From assembly GCF_004793545.1 (NCBI RefSeq), contig NZ_SRYA01000027.1, positions 1 through 64,000 on the forward strand: a stretch of DNA of 64,000 nt, written 5' to 3'. A model generated the notes under the pieces. The model had not been told where the DNA came from. It was given only the letters and a program-made list of their open reading frames with translations, and did no database searches. This DNA is from Petralouisia muris (GTDB taxonomy: Bacteria > Bacillota > Clostridia > Lachnospirales > Lachnospiraceae). A program made the translations under genes and the position numbers. Each line of letters opens with the position of its first letter. Positions within the stretch are counted from its first letter, which is position 1. This document shows, in pieces, positions 55,801-63,674 of this stretch.

Positions 55801-56488
55801 CGCCGTATGCCGTTCGGATATGACCCACATTTTCTTTCGCGCAAGAATTTTCCATCCGGTAAGAAGTATGCCGGATCAGCTCATCATGAATATATGTAAC
55901 CTTTTGAACCGCAGGATCTTTTCCCTCTTCAGCAGGAATACTGCTGGCTCCTGCCGCAATCTCATTAAGCCTTGCGTCAAATTCGGCAATCGCCGCTTCC
56001 ACTTCCTCCTGGCTTGTAAAGCCTTTTACAAAATAATTATCGCTTCTGCCCGGCCCCAGGTATGCGCAGTACTCTGCGCCCTTTTGCGTCACCCGCAGGG
56101 TCAGATATGAAAAATCCACATAAAAAATCTCCGGATAATCTGCATAAAAAGCATCCCTGGCTGCGCCCATATAAGACAGCAGCGTCATAGTTCCATTGGC
56201 ATAACCCTCAAGCTGCGACTGGTTCAGATGCCCGTTTGCCACAAGATCATAATCTCCGGTTCCTGTTTTAAATATTCCCTGTGTATACATTTGATACATC
56301 GCATCATAAAACCCCTTTGCCTCCTCCGGAAGCTGGCTGTAATAGTATCTCCCGCTCTCCCTGGCGTCCGCTGCCTGACTGTCAATTTCCAACTGAGCCG
56401 CATACGTCTCCCCGCCAAAGCCTCCAGCCACAAATGACATCGCAAACAGAATTGCCAGCACAAAACTGACCGTTCTCTTAAACTGCAT
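52859..56488 (-). CDS. Large secreted transglutaminase-like protein with Ig and FN3 domains
   Basis: 1209 aa. Signal peptide ('FVLAILFAMSFVAGGFGGETYA') precedes a transglutaminase-like core with 'VTYIHDELIRHTSYR', the catalytic-Cys-like 'VKGESLCEGYARAMKAAL', and the His/Asp region 'HMWNYVQLDHVWYGLDAT'. A roughly 500-residue beta-rich middle follows, an Ig-like domain ('ADSITAEETKGFEITSNITA', 'LEGQTRNKLTILSAV'), a Pro/Glu-rich linker and two FN3-like domains ('KVSGLTISSGKTDRVKLKWK'). No sortase signal. Likely acts on the cell surface or matrix; transglutaminase-like folds can also be proteases. Own promoter at 56536-56564. Confidence 0.8.
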   Translation of the reverse strand: MQFKRTVSFVLAILFAMSFVAGGFGGETYAAQLEIDSQAADARESGRYYYSQLPEEAKGFYDAMYQMYTQGIFKTGTGDYDLVANGHLNQSQLEGYANGTMTLLSYMGAARDAFYADYPEIFYVDFSYLTLRVTQKGAEYCAYLGPGRSDNYFVKGFTSQEEVEAAIAEFDARLNEIAAGASSIPAEEGKDPAVQKVTYIHDELIRHTSYRMENSCAKENVGHIRTAYGAWVKGESLCEGYARAMKAALDQLGIQCILVQGGFQRTSDKTEPHMWNYVQLDHVWYGLDATTDDPISPLPGEGGLDGFERSDYLLVGNDTMSRRHVPDGVMSEANFEFQYPELEGPDRMFQEVADTNGLKVMFSEDAVVGGVETGVYKVSYNGMGAAKSIENGKYILMRTTKYYPNTNRWEYGNWGYVLPDVYQFMDTETEATISLASAEYVEFAVTSEEPGDYKENSVEGLKRLTFQGDPLLFDAYTEVLYNPKGTYTPPPYVKTAVPSMTSRIGIGKTYKVTVEFGESLKLAEGAAAAGVDVSVLQENTSALDYCKIENFVWDGDSTVSFDFMPSEMWLDEKVDYVFYVTGLVGVDSEKVPKSFSYTASRKTAVCAFRSQGYYFNFFGRPQLLENSDLSKKNFQEWKTDDNAAVTPEMLTGLTLVATTTSNAETDIINNKLESELGGKLKGSETYNIDLLTCNKNILTVGSSVRLSVGFPKGYGPDDEGVTFKAYHFKRDKNGQIEGLEEVPLVVTRYGLVILCKSFSPFAIVAVEDDGTMPKISKSVILSATQGGQIAGAEEGILTLAQSEVRELTIQADEGYVIDSVVSGGKYQVITDNKSMTIKADYKSLIDGDIIEAQFVAETVRQKETERGETPVLPAPVPAGVELGADSITAEETKGFEITSNITAAEGLDYTCQWYKDGEPLEGQTRNKLTILSAVKEDAGNYTLMVTTRSGVAGTEAQSGVCRVTVASAPGDGGPQVTPAPEEPDKKEEPVQKPEEEKPNLKKVSGLTISSGKTDRVKLKWKKAAGADGYQVLRYNASKKKFVKAANVTKTSYIDKKRTAGKPYRYKVRAYKKVNGKTYYGPLSKEVKIIVKPKAPTRVSAVRLTDTSVQICFNPVKNASSYRIYEYKESTGKQVASFKVTAKKLYKYNKKTKKWEYLSKVQKGKSGRYICELTGLSAADANLRFRVKTTVSKKGYKVRYSVGSKLVSLE

Positions 56489-56535
56489 AAAATTTCCTTT
56501 CCTTCCTGTAAACTGGTAAAAAATACTTCGATGTC

Positions 56536-56564
56536 AGAATAACACGGGGAGAATCCTTCGTCAA
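56536..56564 (-). promoter_or_regulatory. Promoter of the transglutaminase-like gene
   Basis: Minus-strand TTGACG (56559-56564), 17-bp spacer, TATTCT (56536-56541). Confidence 0.6.
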
Positions 56565-56567
56565 GAA

Positions 56568-57050
56568 TTAATCATGCTTCATTTTTTGCTCCATGTTCTG
56601 ATTCATATTTTTCCTTCCTTCAAAGTATCGCTCCAGTTTTCGGTTAATCTGCTCTGCCTCCCGGTAATCCAGCCAGGAAGAGCAGATCCACACTGCAAGG
56701 TATACAACAGCCACTGCAGCCACCATCCCAAGCACCTGATTTAGATTATCAAACGAAAACCATCGAAAAAGAAAACCGCCAAACAACACTGCAGCATTGA
56801 CATAAGCATAATATACTGCAATTCGAATCAGCATGGATCTTCTGGAAATCTCCCGCTGACCGTCTACAGAAATCACCAGGCTTCCCAATGTACAGATAAA
56901 CGCAAGCACAAGAATCTGCCAGAGAATATCCACATGCAATTCCAGCTCCCAGCCATAAAAAACAGTAATAAACACTGCCGAAGCAAACAGGATTCCAGTT
57001 GTTATTTTTACAAATAAGGATGCCATTGCATCCAGACGTTTCCGCATCAT
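56568..57050 (-). CDS. DUF3021-family membrane protein
   Basis: About 160 aa with four hydrophobic segments ('FVKITTGILFASAVFITVFY', 'ILWQILVLAFICTLGSLVIS', 'IAVYYAYVNAAVLFGGFLF', 'VLGMVAAVAVVYLAVWIC') and a basic tail, matching DUF3021, a family regularly encoded next to stand-alone LytTR regulators. It is thought to restrain the LytTR protein. ATG at 57050 follows GGAGGGAAGG and lies ten bases after the LytTR gene stop. Confidence 0.85.
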   Translation of the reverse strand: MMRKRLDAMASLFVKITTGILFASAVFITVFYGWELELHVDILWQILVLAFICTLGSLVISVDGQREISRRSMLIRIAVYYAYVNAAVLFGGFLFRWFSFDNLNQVLGMVAAVAVVYLAVWICSSWLDYREAEQINRKLERYFEGRKNMNQNMEQKMKHD

Positions 57051-57060
57051 CCTTCCCTCC

Positions 57061-57498
57061 TCACACACCCAATTTTTCTTTCAGCAGACTCACGTACTGT
57101 CTGGAAATAATTACCTTTTCCCCGTTTTTCAGCAGAGCCTCATAACGTCCTCCGAATGCAGGAGCCAGCCTTTCCAGCTGCCTCAGATTTAAAATAGAGG
57201 ATTTGGACACCCGGATAAAATCACGTCCCGGCAATTCCTCCAGAAGCTCATACAAACGGCATTTTACCTGATATACCTCCGTTTTACAGTAAGCAAATAC
57301 CCTCTGGTCTACCGACTCAAAGTAAAACACTTCCTCCGGCTCCACAAAAAACATTCCCTCTTCCTGATACACCGCAAGCTTTCTTGCGCCCTGTTTCAGC
57401 TGATTTACCAGTTTCACCATATCCTCATCCAGGGAATGGCATTTAATAATAATCTCTTCCTCTTCCTCCGGCCCTATATCCAAAATAGTTACTTTCAT
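57061..57498 (-). CDS. Stand-alone LytTR DNA-binding regulator
   Basis: 145 aa: a short N-terminus, then a LytTR domain ('VFYFESVDQRVFAYCKTEVY', 'FIRVSKSSILNLRQLERLAP', 'VIISRQYVSLLKEKLG'), with no receiver. Such proteins pair with DUF3021 partners, here directly downstream. It lies in the same operon as the ABC transporter (permease stop is nine bases upstream), so it probably controls that transporter or itself. Confidence 0.88.
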   Translation of the reverse strand: MKVTILDIGPEEEEEIIIKCHSLDEDMVKLVNQLKQGARKLAVYQEEGMFFVEPEEVFYFESVDQRVFAYCKTEVYQVKCRLYELLEELPGRDFIRVSKSSILNLRQLERLAPAFGGRYEALLKNGEKVIISRQYVSLLKEKLGV

Positions 57499-57507
57499 AG
57501 TTTTCCT

Positions 57508-58422
57508 CTATCGGTCACTGATATCTTTTCTTTTCTGCACCAATACAATCAATATAAATGCAATTATACCACAAGCTGTCAGAAATAGCGCCTGAAAAAA
57601 AGAATCTGCCGCCTTTTCTCCCATTTTCACCTGAATTCCCATGTATTCACTGTATTCCGTCAGCAATTCCTTTGGCGTTCCTGCAAAAGTAGTTTTCAAT
57701 GCCTGTCCGCAGCAAGCCCTCCGCATTAGGGAAGCCCCATGAAGCACGGGAATATATTTTAACACGGAAGCAACCCCTGTTGGAAGACTTCCCATAGGAA
57801 GATAAATTGCCCCCACGAATCCAACCAGCGTCCCAACCACTGTGGCAATTCCAGACCAGGCGCTGCTGCTTTTTACAAACAGCGCAAAGAAATACATGAT
57901 CACCGCAAAGACGCACACATTTAATATAATAAGAAGAAAAATTCTGCCCAGAGCCCCTGGGCTTAACAAGGTTCCCCCGGCTGCCGCAATGTAGCAGAGA
58001 GCAATCCCCAGCGTCAATATACACATTAAAATTCCAATCACCACAGCAGAGGCCACATAAGAAAGCGCGATAAGCCCCCGGCTCACCGGAGCGGAATACA
58101 GGCTTGAAAGCCTTCCTTCCGAAACATCGGCAACCCGGCTTCCAACCACTGTCAACGTAACTGTAACAGCATTGACCACAAGGATTCCAGCCAGCGTCCA
58201 ATACTGCACCAGCTCTCTGGCATGCGCTTCATCCTTGGGAACATCCCGGACGCCTCCGTATTCTTTCAACAGATTTACCACATTTTCTTCATTCATATTT
58301 CCCAGAAAAATTCCCATCAGCATCAATACAATCAACATGGACAGCAGAGAAAAAAAGACCGCTCCTCTGTCCCTCAAAAATACCAGGCAATTCCGCCTGG
58401 TGAGATTCATAAACTTTTTCAT
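57508..58422 (-). CDS. ABC-2 type transporter permease
   Basis: 304 aa. N-terminal helix ('VFFSLLSMLIVLMLMGIFLG'), an extracellular segment, then five helices ('ALSYVASAVVIGILMCILTL', 'IFLLIILNVCVFAVIMYFFAL', 'IATVVGTLVGFVGAIYLPMG', 'ALFLTACGIIAFILIVLV'), the ABC-2 layout. ATG at 58422 follows AAAGGAGTCTGTA. The family exports drugs, peptides or lipids; the substrate is unknown. Partner ATPase lies directly upstream. Confidence 0.85.
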   Translation of the reverse strand: MKKFMNLTRRNCLVFLRDRGAVFFSLLSMLIVLMLMGIFLGNMNEENVVNLLKEYGGVRDVPKDEAHARELVQYWTLAGILVVNAVTVTLTVVGSRVADVSEGRLSSLYSAPVSRGLIALSYVASAVVIGILMCILTLGIALCYIAAAGGTLLSPGALGRIFLLIILNVCVFAVIMYFFALFVKSSSAWSGIATVVGTLVGFVGAIYLPMGSLPTGVASVLKYIPVLHGASLMRRACCGQALKTTFAGTPKELLTEYSEYMGIQVKMGEKAADSFFQALFLTACGIIAFILIVLVQKRKDISDR

Positions 58423-58485
58423 TACAGACTCCTTTCCATCAGGTTTCCAAATATGATTCCCTGCATCCCCTAACCGGAACATGCA

Positions 58486-59406
58486 TTATTTATCGTTTTT
58501 GTTTTGTGTAACTTTCAGAAAGACATCATCCATGGTTCCCTGAATGACTTCAAATCCATCTAAATACTCCTGTAACCGGTTCACGAATCCAAGAGCGGCA
58601 AGAGTATCCTCAATTTCTACATAAATCCTTTCTTCTTTGGCCCCGTACCTCAGATTACAGGCTGAAAGTTCTGCCTGAACCTGTTCTCTGCTGCCTTGTT
58701 TGGGTATAAGATAAAGCTTATCTTTGGCATATTGTTCCTTCAAGGCAAAAGGAGTCCCATATTCTACAAAATGCCCGTGATCCATAATTCCAATATGATC
58801 TGCTTTTGCTGCTTCCTCCATGTAATGAGTGGTCAGAAATACCGTCATCTCCATTTCCTGCTGAAGCTTGTACACGGTTTCCCACACATTTTTCCTTGTG
58901 GCCGGATCAAGTCCCGTGGTGGGTTCATCCAGAAACAAAATATCCGGCGTATGCATCAGCGCCCTGGCAATTTCACATCTTCGTTTCTGGCCGCCGGACA
59001 GCTTTCCGAAGGGACGTTTCAGCACATCCTCAAGATCCAGAATCTCCGTCACATGGCTGAGATTCTTCTTTAACTTCTGGTTATCCTTTTCATAGAGGCT
59101 GCCCCGAATCAGAAGATTCTCCTTTACCGTCAGCAATTTATCCAGGCAATTGTTCTGATACACAACTCCGATATGCCTTTTAATTTTTTCATTCTCCCGT
59201 CCAAGCTCCAGTCCATGGATGCTTGCCCTGCCGCCGTCAGGCTCCTGCAGGGTGCAGAGCATGTTAATGGTGGTGGATTTTCCTGCGCCGTTTACCCCAA
59301 GGAATCCGAACAGCTCTCCCTTTTCTACCATAAAGCTGATATCATCCACTGCCTTCACGTCTTTATAGGACTTTTTTAAGTGTTCCACTATAATTGATTC
59401 TTTCAT
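58486..59406 (-). CDS. ABC transporter ATP-binding protein
   Basis: 306 aa. Walker A 'GVNGAGKSTTINML', Q-loop 'IGVVYQNNCLDKLLT', signature 'KLSGGQKRRCEIARAL', Walker B 'DILFLDEPTTGLDPATRK' and 'VFLTTHYMEEAAKADHIGIMDHG' (H-loop). A roughly 80-residue C-terminal extension is typical of DrrA/CcmA-type exporters. It is the first gene of an ABC - permease - LytTR - DUF3021 operon with a promoter at 59494-59521. Start GGGAGGAAAAATG is clear. Confidence 0.93.
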   Translation of the reverse strand: MKESIIVEHLKKSYKDVKAVDDISFMVEKGELFGFLGVNGAGKSTTINMLCTLQEPDGGRASIHGLELGRENEKIKRHIGVVYQNNCLDKLLTVKENLLIRGSLYEKDNQKLKKNLSHVTEILDLEDVLKRPFGKLSGGQKRRCEIARALMHTPDILFLDEPTTGLDPATRKNVWETVYKLQQEMEMTVFLTTHYMEEAAKADHIGIMDHGHFVEYGTPFALKEQYAKDKLYLIPKQGSREQVQAELSACNLRYGAKEERIYVEIEDTLAALGFVNRLQEYLDGFEVIQGTMDDVFLKVTQNKNDK

Positions 59407-59493
59407 TTTTCCTCCCTGTTCTGTTTTTTCCTGTTTTATGTAACCCGGCTTATCCTTGATTCAGAATTGTCTCATGGCCGCCCTTTCAAGGCT

Positions 59494-59521
59494 ACTTTAA
59501 CAGAAAACAGAACGCGTGCAA
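59494..59521 (-). promoter_or_regulatory. Promoter of the ABC-LytTR-DUF3021 operon
   Basis: Minus-strand TTGCAC (59516-59521), 16-bp spacer, TAAAGT (59494-59499), giving a leader of about 80 nt. Confidence 0.5.
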
Positions 59522-59543
59522 GAGACAATAACGTGAAATGCAA

Positions 59544-59588
59544 AAGAGACAGGCCAACCTGCAAAAAAGAAGGGTGACCTGTCTGAGA
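59544..59588 (-). terminator. Terminator after the four-gene LytTR/GHKL operon
   Basis: Minus-strand AGACAGGTCACCC...GGTTGGCCTGTCT, then CTTTTGC; the stem has a few mismatches. Confidence 0.7.
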
Positions 59589-59617
59589 AAAAGTAGTTTT
59601 ATGAAATTATTTTCCCT

Positions 59618-60286
59618 TTATTTCTTTCCTTCTGCATCACCACTTGGCATAAACAGAAGCTCTGCTGAAAAATAAGTCTGCTGCATATAATCTTCCCCAT
59701 ACAGCCGCTTATCCAGCATCCGTTTCATCTGAAGCTCTTCCTGCTGCTCCTGCAGCTGAATCCTTCGCTGCATCCGTCTCTCCCAGAAGCTGTCCTCTGC
59801 TTTCTGATTGAACAGACTCTCCCCTTTTCCGTTCTGATAGCCCGCATACCAGCTTTGACCGCTGTATTCCTCTTTGGTTGCCCCGAAATTATGAACCACA
59901 AAGCTGCCGCCGCAGATTCCTGCCCAGGGATTATTAAATCCAAAGTCATGTTTCAACGTATCCAGCACCCATTTTTCATATTCCGGATCTGCCTTCATAG
60001 CCTCAAAGCCTGCATCTGAAATATGTATCGAAAAAGAAGAACTCATCTGAGAAGGGCTGATGGGAATTTGCGATATTTTATCGTGTATATACTGTTTATA
60101 TTCTTCCAGTGTCATTTCATTGGAAGTTATCTCCATCTGGCCGGCGCCTGACGCCTCCAGCCTCTTCTCGGCAATTTTATCTGCAAAGGACACGGGTTCT
60201 GCCTGAGCCTGTTTCGCTTCCTGGCTTTTCAGAAAATTATGGTAAGTTTTCGTCATATAATTTACATAGATAGTATTCTGGCTCAT
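59618..60286 (-). CDS. Protein of unknown function, fourth gene of the LytTR/GHKL operon
   Basis: 222 aa, no signal peptide or membrane helix. Opens 'MSQNTIYVNYMTKTYHNFLK', then a conserved-looking centre 'SFSIHISDAGFEAMKADPEY' with 'EKWVLDTLKHDFGFNNPWAG', then Gly-rich 'GICGGSFVVHNFGATKEEYS'. The last third is basic and Gln/Arg-rich ('RMQRRIQLQEQQEELQMKRM'). I recognise this as a Lachnospiraceae-type hypothetical, not a named family. It follows the FliD-like gene by 27 bp; AGGAGC precedes the ATG. Confidence 0.65.
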   Translation of the reverse strand: MSQNTIYVNYMTKTYHNFLKSQEAKQAQAEPVSFADKIAEKRLEASGAGQMEITSNEMTLEEYKQYIHDKISQIPISPSQMSSSFSIHISDAGFEAMKADPEYEKWVLDTLKHDFGFNNPWAGICGGSFVVHNFGATKEEYSGQSWYAGYQNGKGESLFNQKAEDSFWERRMQRRIQLQEQQEELQMKRMLDKRLYGEDYMQQTYFSAELLFMPSGDAEGKK

Positions 60287-60313
60287 GACCGCTCCTTTCC
60301 TGTCCGGCGTTCC

Positions 60314-60967
60314 TTATCCCCAAATATCGTACTTATTTCCAAAAGCCGCATAACTGCTGCCACTGGAATTATACTTGCTGGAATAACTTAAGGCATTGGC
60401 CCCAGCATTGTCAGCAATCCGTTCTCCCAAAAAAGCAACCTTTTCTGAAAACGACCCGGATGGTCCAAAAAGTTTCTCCAGGCTTTCTAAATCTGCCTCC
60501 TTTAATTTTCCTTTATCCAGGCTTAAGGTTCCGTCTTTCCCTATGGTAATGCCTGCTGTCTTCAACGCTTCGCTGTTCTCGCCTGCCGCACCGCTCAGCA
60601 TCTGCCGGTAATAATCGTCCAAAGGAGAAGAATTCGATTTTAAAGACTTTATGGCACTGTTATAATTCTCCAGCAGCTTTTCCACATGACTGTAAATTTC
60701 TTCATTATTTCCACTTTCTTTCGCTTTGGCAAACATGGAATCCTGCCCCTCTGCCAGAAATGCCTGGGCGCTCTTTGCCAGCTCCTCCGCTGCCTTTTCC
60801 AGTTTTTCATAACCTCTTTTCTTTGTCAGATCCGCGGCGGCGTTTCCCCCAAAAACATCTTCCAGGCTGTTTTTCTGATTCTTGTTCAGATAATTCGCCA
60901 GAGACATATTCACCGGCACTCCTGCTTTCCTTGCTGTTGCGTTCATAATCTGATCTGTCACTCTCAT
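60314..60967 (-). CDS. Weakly FliD-like protein of unknown function, third gene of the LytTR/GHKL operon
   Basis: 217 aa. Starts 'MRVTDQIMNATARKAGVPVN', resembling the short start of flagellar hook/cap-type proteins. It has a coiled middle ('EEIYSHVEKLLENYNSAIK'), and a C-terminal 'ALKTAGITIGKDGTLSLDKG', 'DLESLEKLFGPSGSFSEKV', a pattern also seen near the C-terminus of FliD. It ends 'SSYAAFGNKYDIWG'. No flagellar genes are nearby, and it is far shorter than FliD, so a role as cap is doubtful. GGAGGTATTGGT precedes the ATG. It may be a secreted or self-assembling protein. Confidence 0.6.
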   Translation of the reverse strand: MRVTDQIMNATARKAGVPVNMSLANYLNKNQKNSLEDVFGGNAAADLTKKRGYEKLEKAAEELAKSAQAFLAEGQDSMFAKAKESGNNEEIYSHVEKLLENYNSAIKSLKSNSSPLDDYYRQMLSGAAGENSEALKTAGITIGKDGTLSLDKGKLKEADLESLEKLFGPSGSFSEKVAFLGERIADNAGANALSYSSKYNSSGSSYAAFGNKYDIWG

Positions 60968-60985
60968 ACCAATACCTCCTGCTGT

Positions 60986-62560
60986 TTACTGGCTGCTGCC
61001 ATCTGACCTTTCATCACTCTGCTGCAGCATTACTACAACTTGAAACACATTTCCATTTATTTTCATTTCCATAACTCCAAGATAGCGTTCTGCTATCTCT
61101 TTTACATTTGTCAATCCAATCCCGTGTTCCATCCACAGGCAATTTCCATCCTGCTTTGCGGCCGCCGGCGCATTCCCGGGCCGCTGTGAACATTTTTTTC
61201 CCGTCAGGGATTCTTTTTTTCTGGTGGCCGGGACAGGGCTGCCCTCCTCCCACCGAAGAATTCCGTCAAAACTGTTCTCCACCTCAATCAGCAGAAAATG
61301 ATTTTTCCTTCTCAGGTTCAGACGAATAAACCGCCGGCCCTCCTTCATCCTTTGGCATGCTTCAATCGCATTGTCCAAAAGATTTCCCAGCAAAATTCCC
61401 AAATCAAACACCGAGACTCCATCCTTTGGCCCATAATGGAAATTTACCCTGAAATCAATCCCAAAAACCACGGCTTTCCGGTATTTATCATTGATTACCA
61501 CATCTGTAACCGGATTTCCCGTGGCAAACTGATACTCCAGCGTTCCCATGGTTTCCTCCAGTTTTTTCACATACTGTTCTGCCGCCTGGTAATTTCCGCC
61601 GGCTGCAAGGCCTTTAAGATTTGCCATGTGATTTTTCATCTCATGCCTGGCTCTGCGGATGCTGCCATAGAAATCCTCTGCTTCCTCCAGACGCTGCCGG
61701 AGTAATTTCATCTGCTGCTCCTCCATAAAATGCTTCTGCCTTTCCCGCTGCAGCTTACCATATTTCTGAAAAATATAGATGGCAGACAGTTCTCCCAGAT
61801 AAAGCAGCAGCGCAATCAAGGGAACCTTCCAGAGCATATCTTTTTTTTCATCAAACAGAAGAAACATGCCCTGTTCCATCTTTACAACAGAAAGATCCAT
61901 CACAGTTCGGGCCAACAGAATACCAGCTCCATTGAGAGAAGACAAGAACACAGCATCCTGCCAGTTCATCTCCCAGGCGCCCGTTACAATTTTCTGCAAA
62001 ATTCCCACCATCGCCAGAAATATCAGTCCATACACAATTACCAGAAGCCACTGGCACCAGGCAGAGCTTAAGTAAATCTCTGACAGATACTCTTTAGAGG
62101 AAGGTTCCATCTGATGAAAAAGAAAATCCGTCCCATACTGATAAATGCTGTTTGCAATTAAAAAGCTCAACCCATGAAAATTATAGAACATCAACAGCAC
62201 AAATACCGCTTTCTCCAGATATTTCCGGTACCTTACATACACGCCGGCAAGGATCAAAGCCGCAGAAACAAGATACCGAATCCCTGAAGAAATTCCCGGC
62301 CAGAATCCTATAAGAAGATTTAGGACAATCAGAATTCCCGCCTCTGCAAAGCCTGTCACAGAACAACCGGGCGCCGCAGACTGACCGCAATGACTGGGTT
62401 TTGTAATAGTCCTGTGCCTTTGCAAAGCTGTGAACTTTATCTGTGTATCGTTATGCTCAGAATAAAAAATCCTCCATAAAACAAAAAAACACACAGTCTG
62501 CACAAGAATCAGGCATCCCCCGGAAATATCCACCACGAATTGAAACGTCTCCTGGCTCAA
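60986..62560 (-). CDS. GHKL-family sensor histidine kinase (second LytTR system)
   Basis: 524 aa. About seven hydrophobic segments in the first 270 residues ('GCLILVQTVCFFVLWRIF', 'GILIVLNLLIGFWPGISSG'), a charged coiled linker, the His box 'IRRARHEMKNHMANLKGLA', N box 'ILLGNLLDNAIEACQRM' and G box 'HGIGLTNVKEIAERYLG'. The ATP-lid region carries a basic 30-residue insertion. ATGA overlap with the regulator gene (62557-62560) shows coupling. Two genes of unknown function follow in the same operon, the likely purpose of this system. Confidence 0.86.
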   Translation of the reverse strand: MSQETFQFVVDISGGCLILVQTVCFFVLWRIFYSEHNDTQIKFTALQRHRTITKPSHCGQSAAPGCSVTGFAEAGILIVLNLLIGFWPGISSGIRYLVSAALILAGVYVRYRKYLEKAVFVLLMFYNFHGLSFLIANSIYQYGTDFLFHQMEPSSKEYLSEIYLSSAWCQWLLVIVYGLIFLAMVGILQKIVTGAWEMNWQDAVFLSSLNGAGILLARTVMDLSVVKMEQGMFLLFDEKKDMLWKVPLIALLLYLGELSAIYIFQKYGKLQRERQKHFMEEQQMKLLRQRLEEAEDFYGSIRRARHEMKNHMANLKGLAAGGNYQAAEQYVKKLEETMGTLEYQFATGNPVTDVVINDKYRKAVVFGIDFRVNFHYGPKDGVSVFDLGILLGNLLDNAIEACQRMKEGRRFIRLNLRRKNHFLLIEVENSFDGILRWEEGSPVPATRKKESLTGKKCSQRPGNAPAAAKQDGNCLWMEHGIGLTNVKEIAERYLGVMEMKINGNVFQVVVMLQQSDERSDGSSQ

Positions 62561-63399
62561 TGATTTCCCTCCGAAATATATTTCAGGTATGCTTTCACAA
62601 ACTCCTGATATTTGTACCTTGAGATTAACAGTTTGTCACCGTTTTTCATCCATACCTCCGTCCGGCTGTATCGCTCTACATATTTCATATTAACCAGATA
62701 GCCCTTATGCACCCGAAAAAAATTCTCCGGCAATTCTTCCTCAAGCCTGCTGATCTTGCCATAATAAATGATTTTCTCGCAATTCAGGCACAGAATCACC
62801 TTGCGGTTGCTGCTTTCCACATAATAAATATCTTCTTCCAATACCTTTCTTGTAGTATTGCCCTTATGAATCAGCAGTTCCTTGGGCGTTTCCTGCTTCC
62901 TGCCTTTCAAAATCCTGCACTCCTGCACAGCCTGCTCAAAAACTGCCGCAAATTCCTTTTCATCCACAGGCTTTACCAGAAACTGATAGGCATGCACCGC
63001 AAAGGCCTCCATCACATATTCCGGATATCCCGTCACAAAAATCAGAAGAGGAAGACTTCCCCATACTGCTTTGCCCTGTTCCCCGGCCTGCTTCCGAAGC
63101 TGTTTTGCCACAGTTATCCCATCTATATCCTCCATGGAAATATCCAGAAAAAGAATGTCAATTGCTTCCGGATGCTCCTTTTGGGATGAGATTTCCCCGG
63201 TATTGCCCATCAGTTCCTGTGACTGCAGCAATTCCTCTTCGGACGAAAATTTTCTTCTACCACTGTCCAATCCCTGTGACTGCAGCAATTCCTCTCCGGA
63301 CGAAAATTCTCGGATTTCACAGTCCAGTCCCTGTCTTTCTATCAGCTTCCGTATGAAACTGCGTACATACTTTTCATCATCACAGATTGCAATATTCAA
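62557..63399 (-). CDS. LytTR-family response regulator with a duplicated segment in the receiver
   Basis: 280 aa. Receiver ('NIAICDDEKYVRSFIRKLIE', phospho-acceptor Asp86 in 'DILFLDISMEDIDG') and C-terminal LytTR domain ('IYYVESSNRKVILCLNCEKI', 'FFRVHKGYLVNMKYVERYS'). Residues 24-42 and 43-61 are tandem copies (GLD...EELLQSQ, 57-bp duplication), followed by another loose copy, which pushes the phospho-acceptor about 30 residues past its usual place. TTG start with GAGGTGG upstream. Two 21-bp-offset direct repeats at 63524-63558 suggest autoregulation. Confidence 0.86.
   Translation of the reverse strand: MNIAICDDEKYVRSFIRKLIERQGLDCEIREFSSGEELLQSQGLDSGRRKFSSEEELLQSQELMGNTGEISSQKEHPEAIDILFLDISMEDIDGITVAKQLRKQAGEQGKAVWGSLPLLIFVTGYPEYVMEAFAVHAYQFLVKPVDEKEFAAVFEQAVQECRILKGRKQETPKELLIHKGNTTRKVLEEDIYYVESSNRKVILCLNCEKIIYYGKISRLEEELPENFFRVHKGYLVNMKYVERYSRTEVWMKNGDKLLISRYKYQEFVKAYLKYISEGNH
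63217..63330 (-). repeat. 57-bp in-frame tandem duplication in the LytTR receiver
   Basis: Shared words GTGACTGCAGCAATTCCTCT and CGGACGAAAATT occur in both halves on the plus strand. Confidence 0.85.
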
Positions 63400-63523
63400 C
63401 TCGGTCCACCTCGTGATATTTCTGAAAAATTTACTTCCGGCACATTCCTGCTGTTGTCTGAACTTAAAAGGACATCTGTTTTCCGGTCACTAATGTTATC
63501 GGCATCCTTCGGGAAAAAACTTT

Positions 63524-63558
63524 AGAAATGAAGTGACAAGACAGATAAATGTTGTGAC
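63524..63558 (-). promoter_or_regulatory. Paired 21-bp direct repeats upstream of the second LytTR operon
   Basis: Minus-strand GTCACAACATTTAT (63545-63558) and GTCACTTCATTTCT (63524-63537) are offset by exactly 21 bp, 11 of 14 identical, about 25 bp before a GATAAC -10-like box. LytTR-site geometry as at 2891-2925; the rest of 63400-63600 shows no gene. Confidence 0.5.
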
Positions 63559-63618
63559 TGGCACTATTTTATAGAAAGATTTATAGGTTGTTCCTTTTCC
63601 ATACATTCAGGAGACAAA

Positions 63619-63666
63619 GAAAAAGCTGCCGTATCAGGAAATATGCCAGATATAGCAGCTTTTTCT
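63619..63666 (-). terminator. Terminator after the GH18-like gene
   Basis: Minus-strand GAAAAAGCTGC...GGCAGCTTTTTC, nine bp after the stop. Confidence 0.85.
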
Positions 63667-63674
63667 ATCACTAT

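Noticed and set aside
59494-59588. LytTR-type direct repeats (TGTCTCTT...GCA twice) before the ABC operon
   Set aside because: The words overlap the terminator stem of the upstream operon and their offset is 22-24 bp, not 21.
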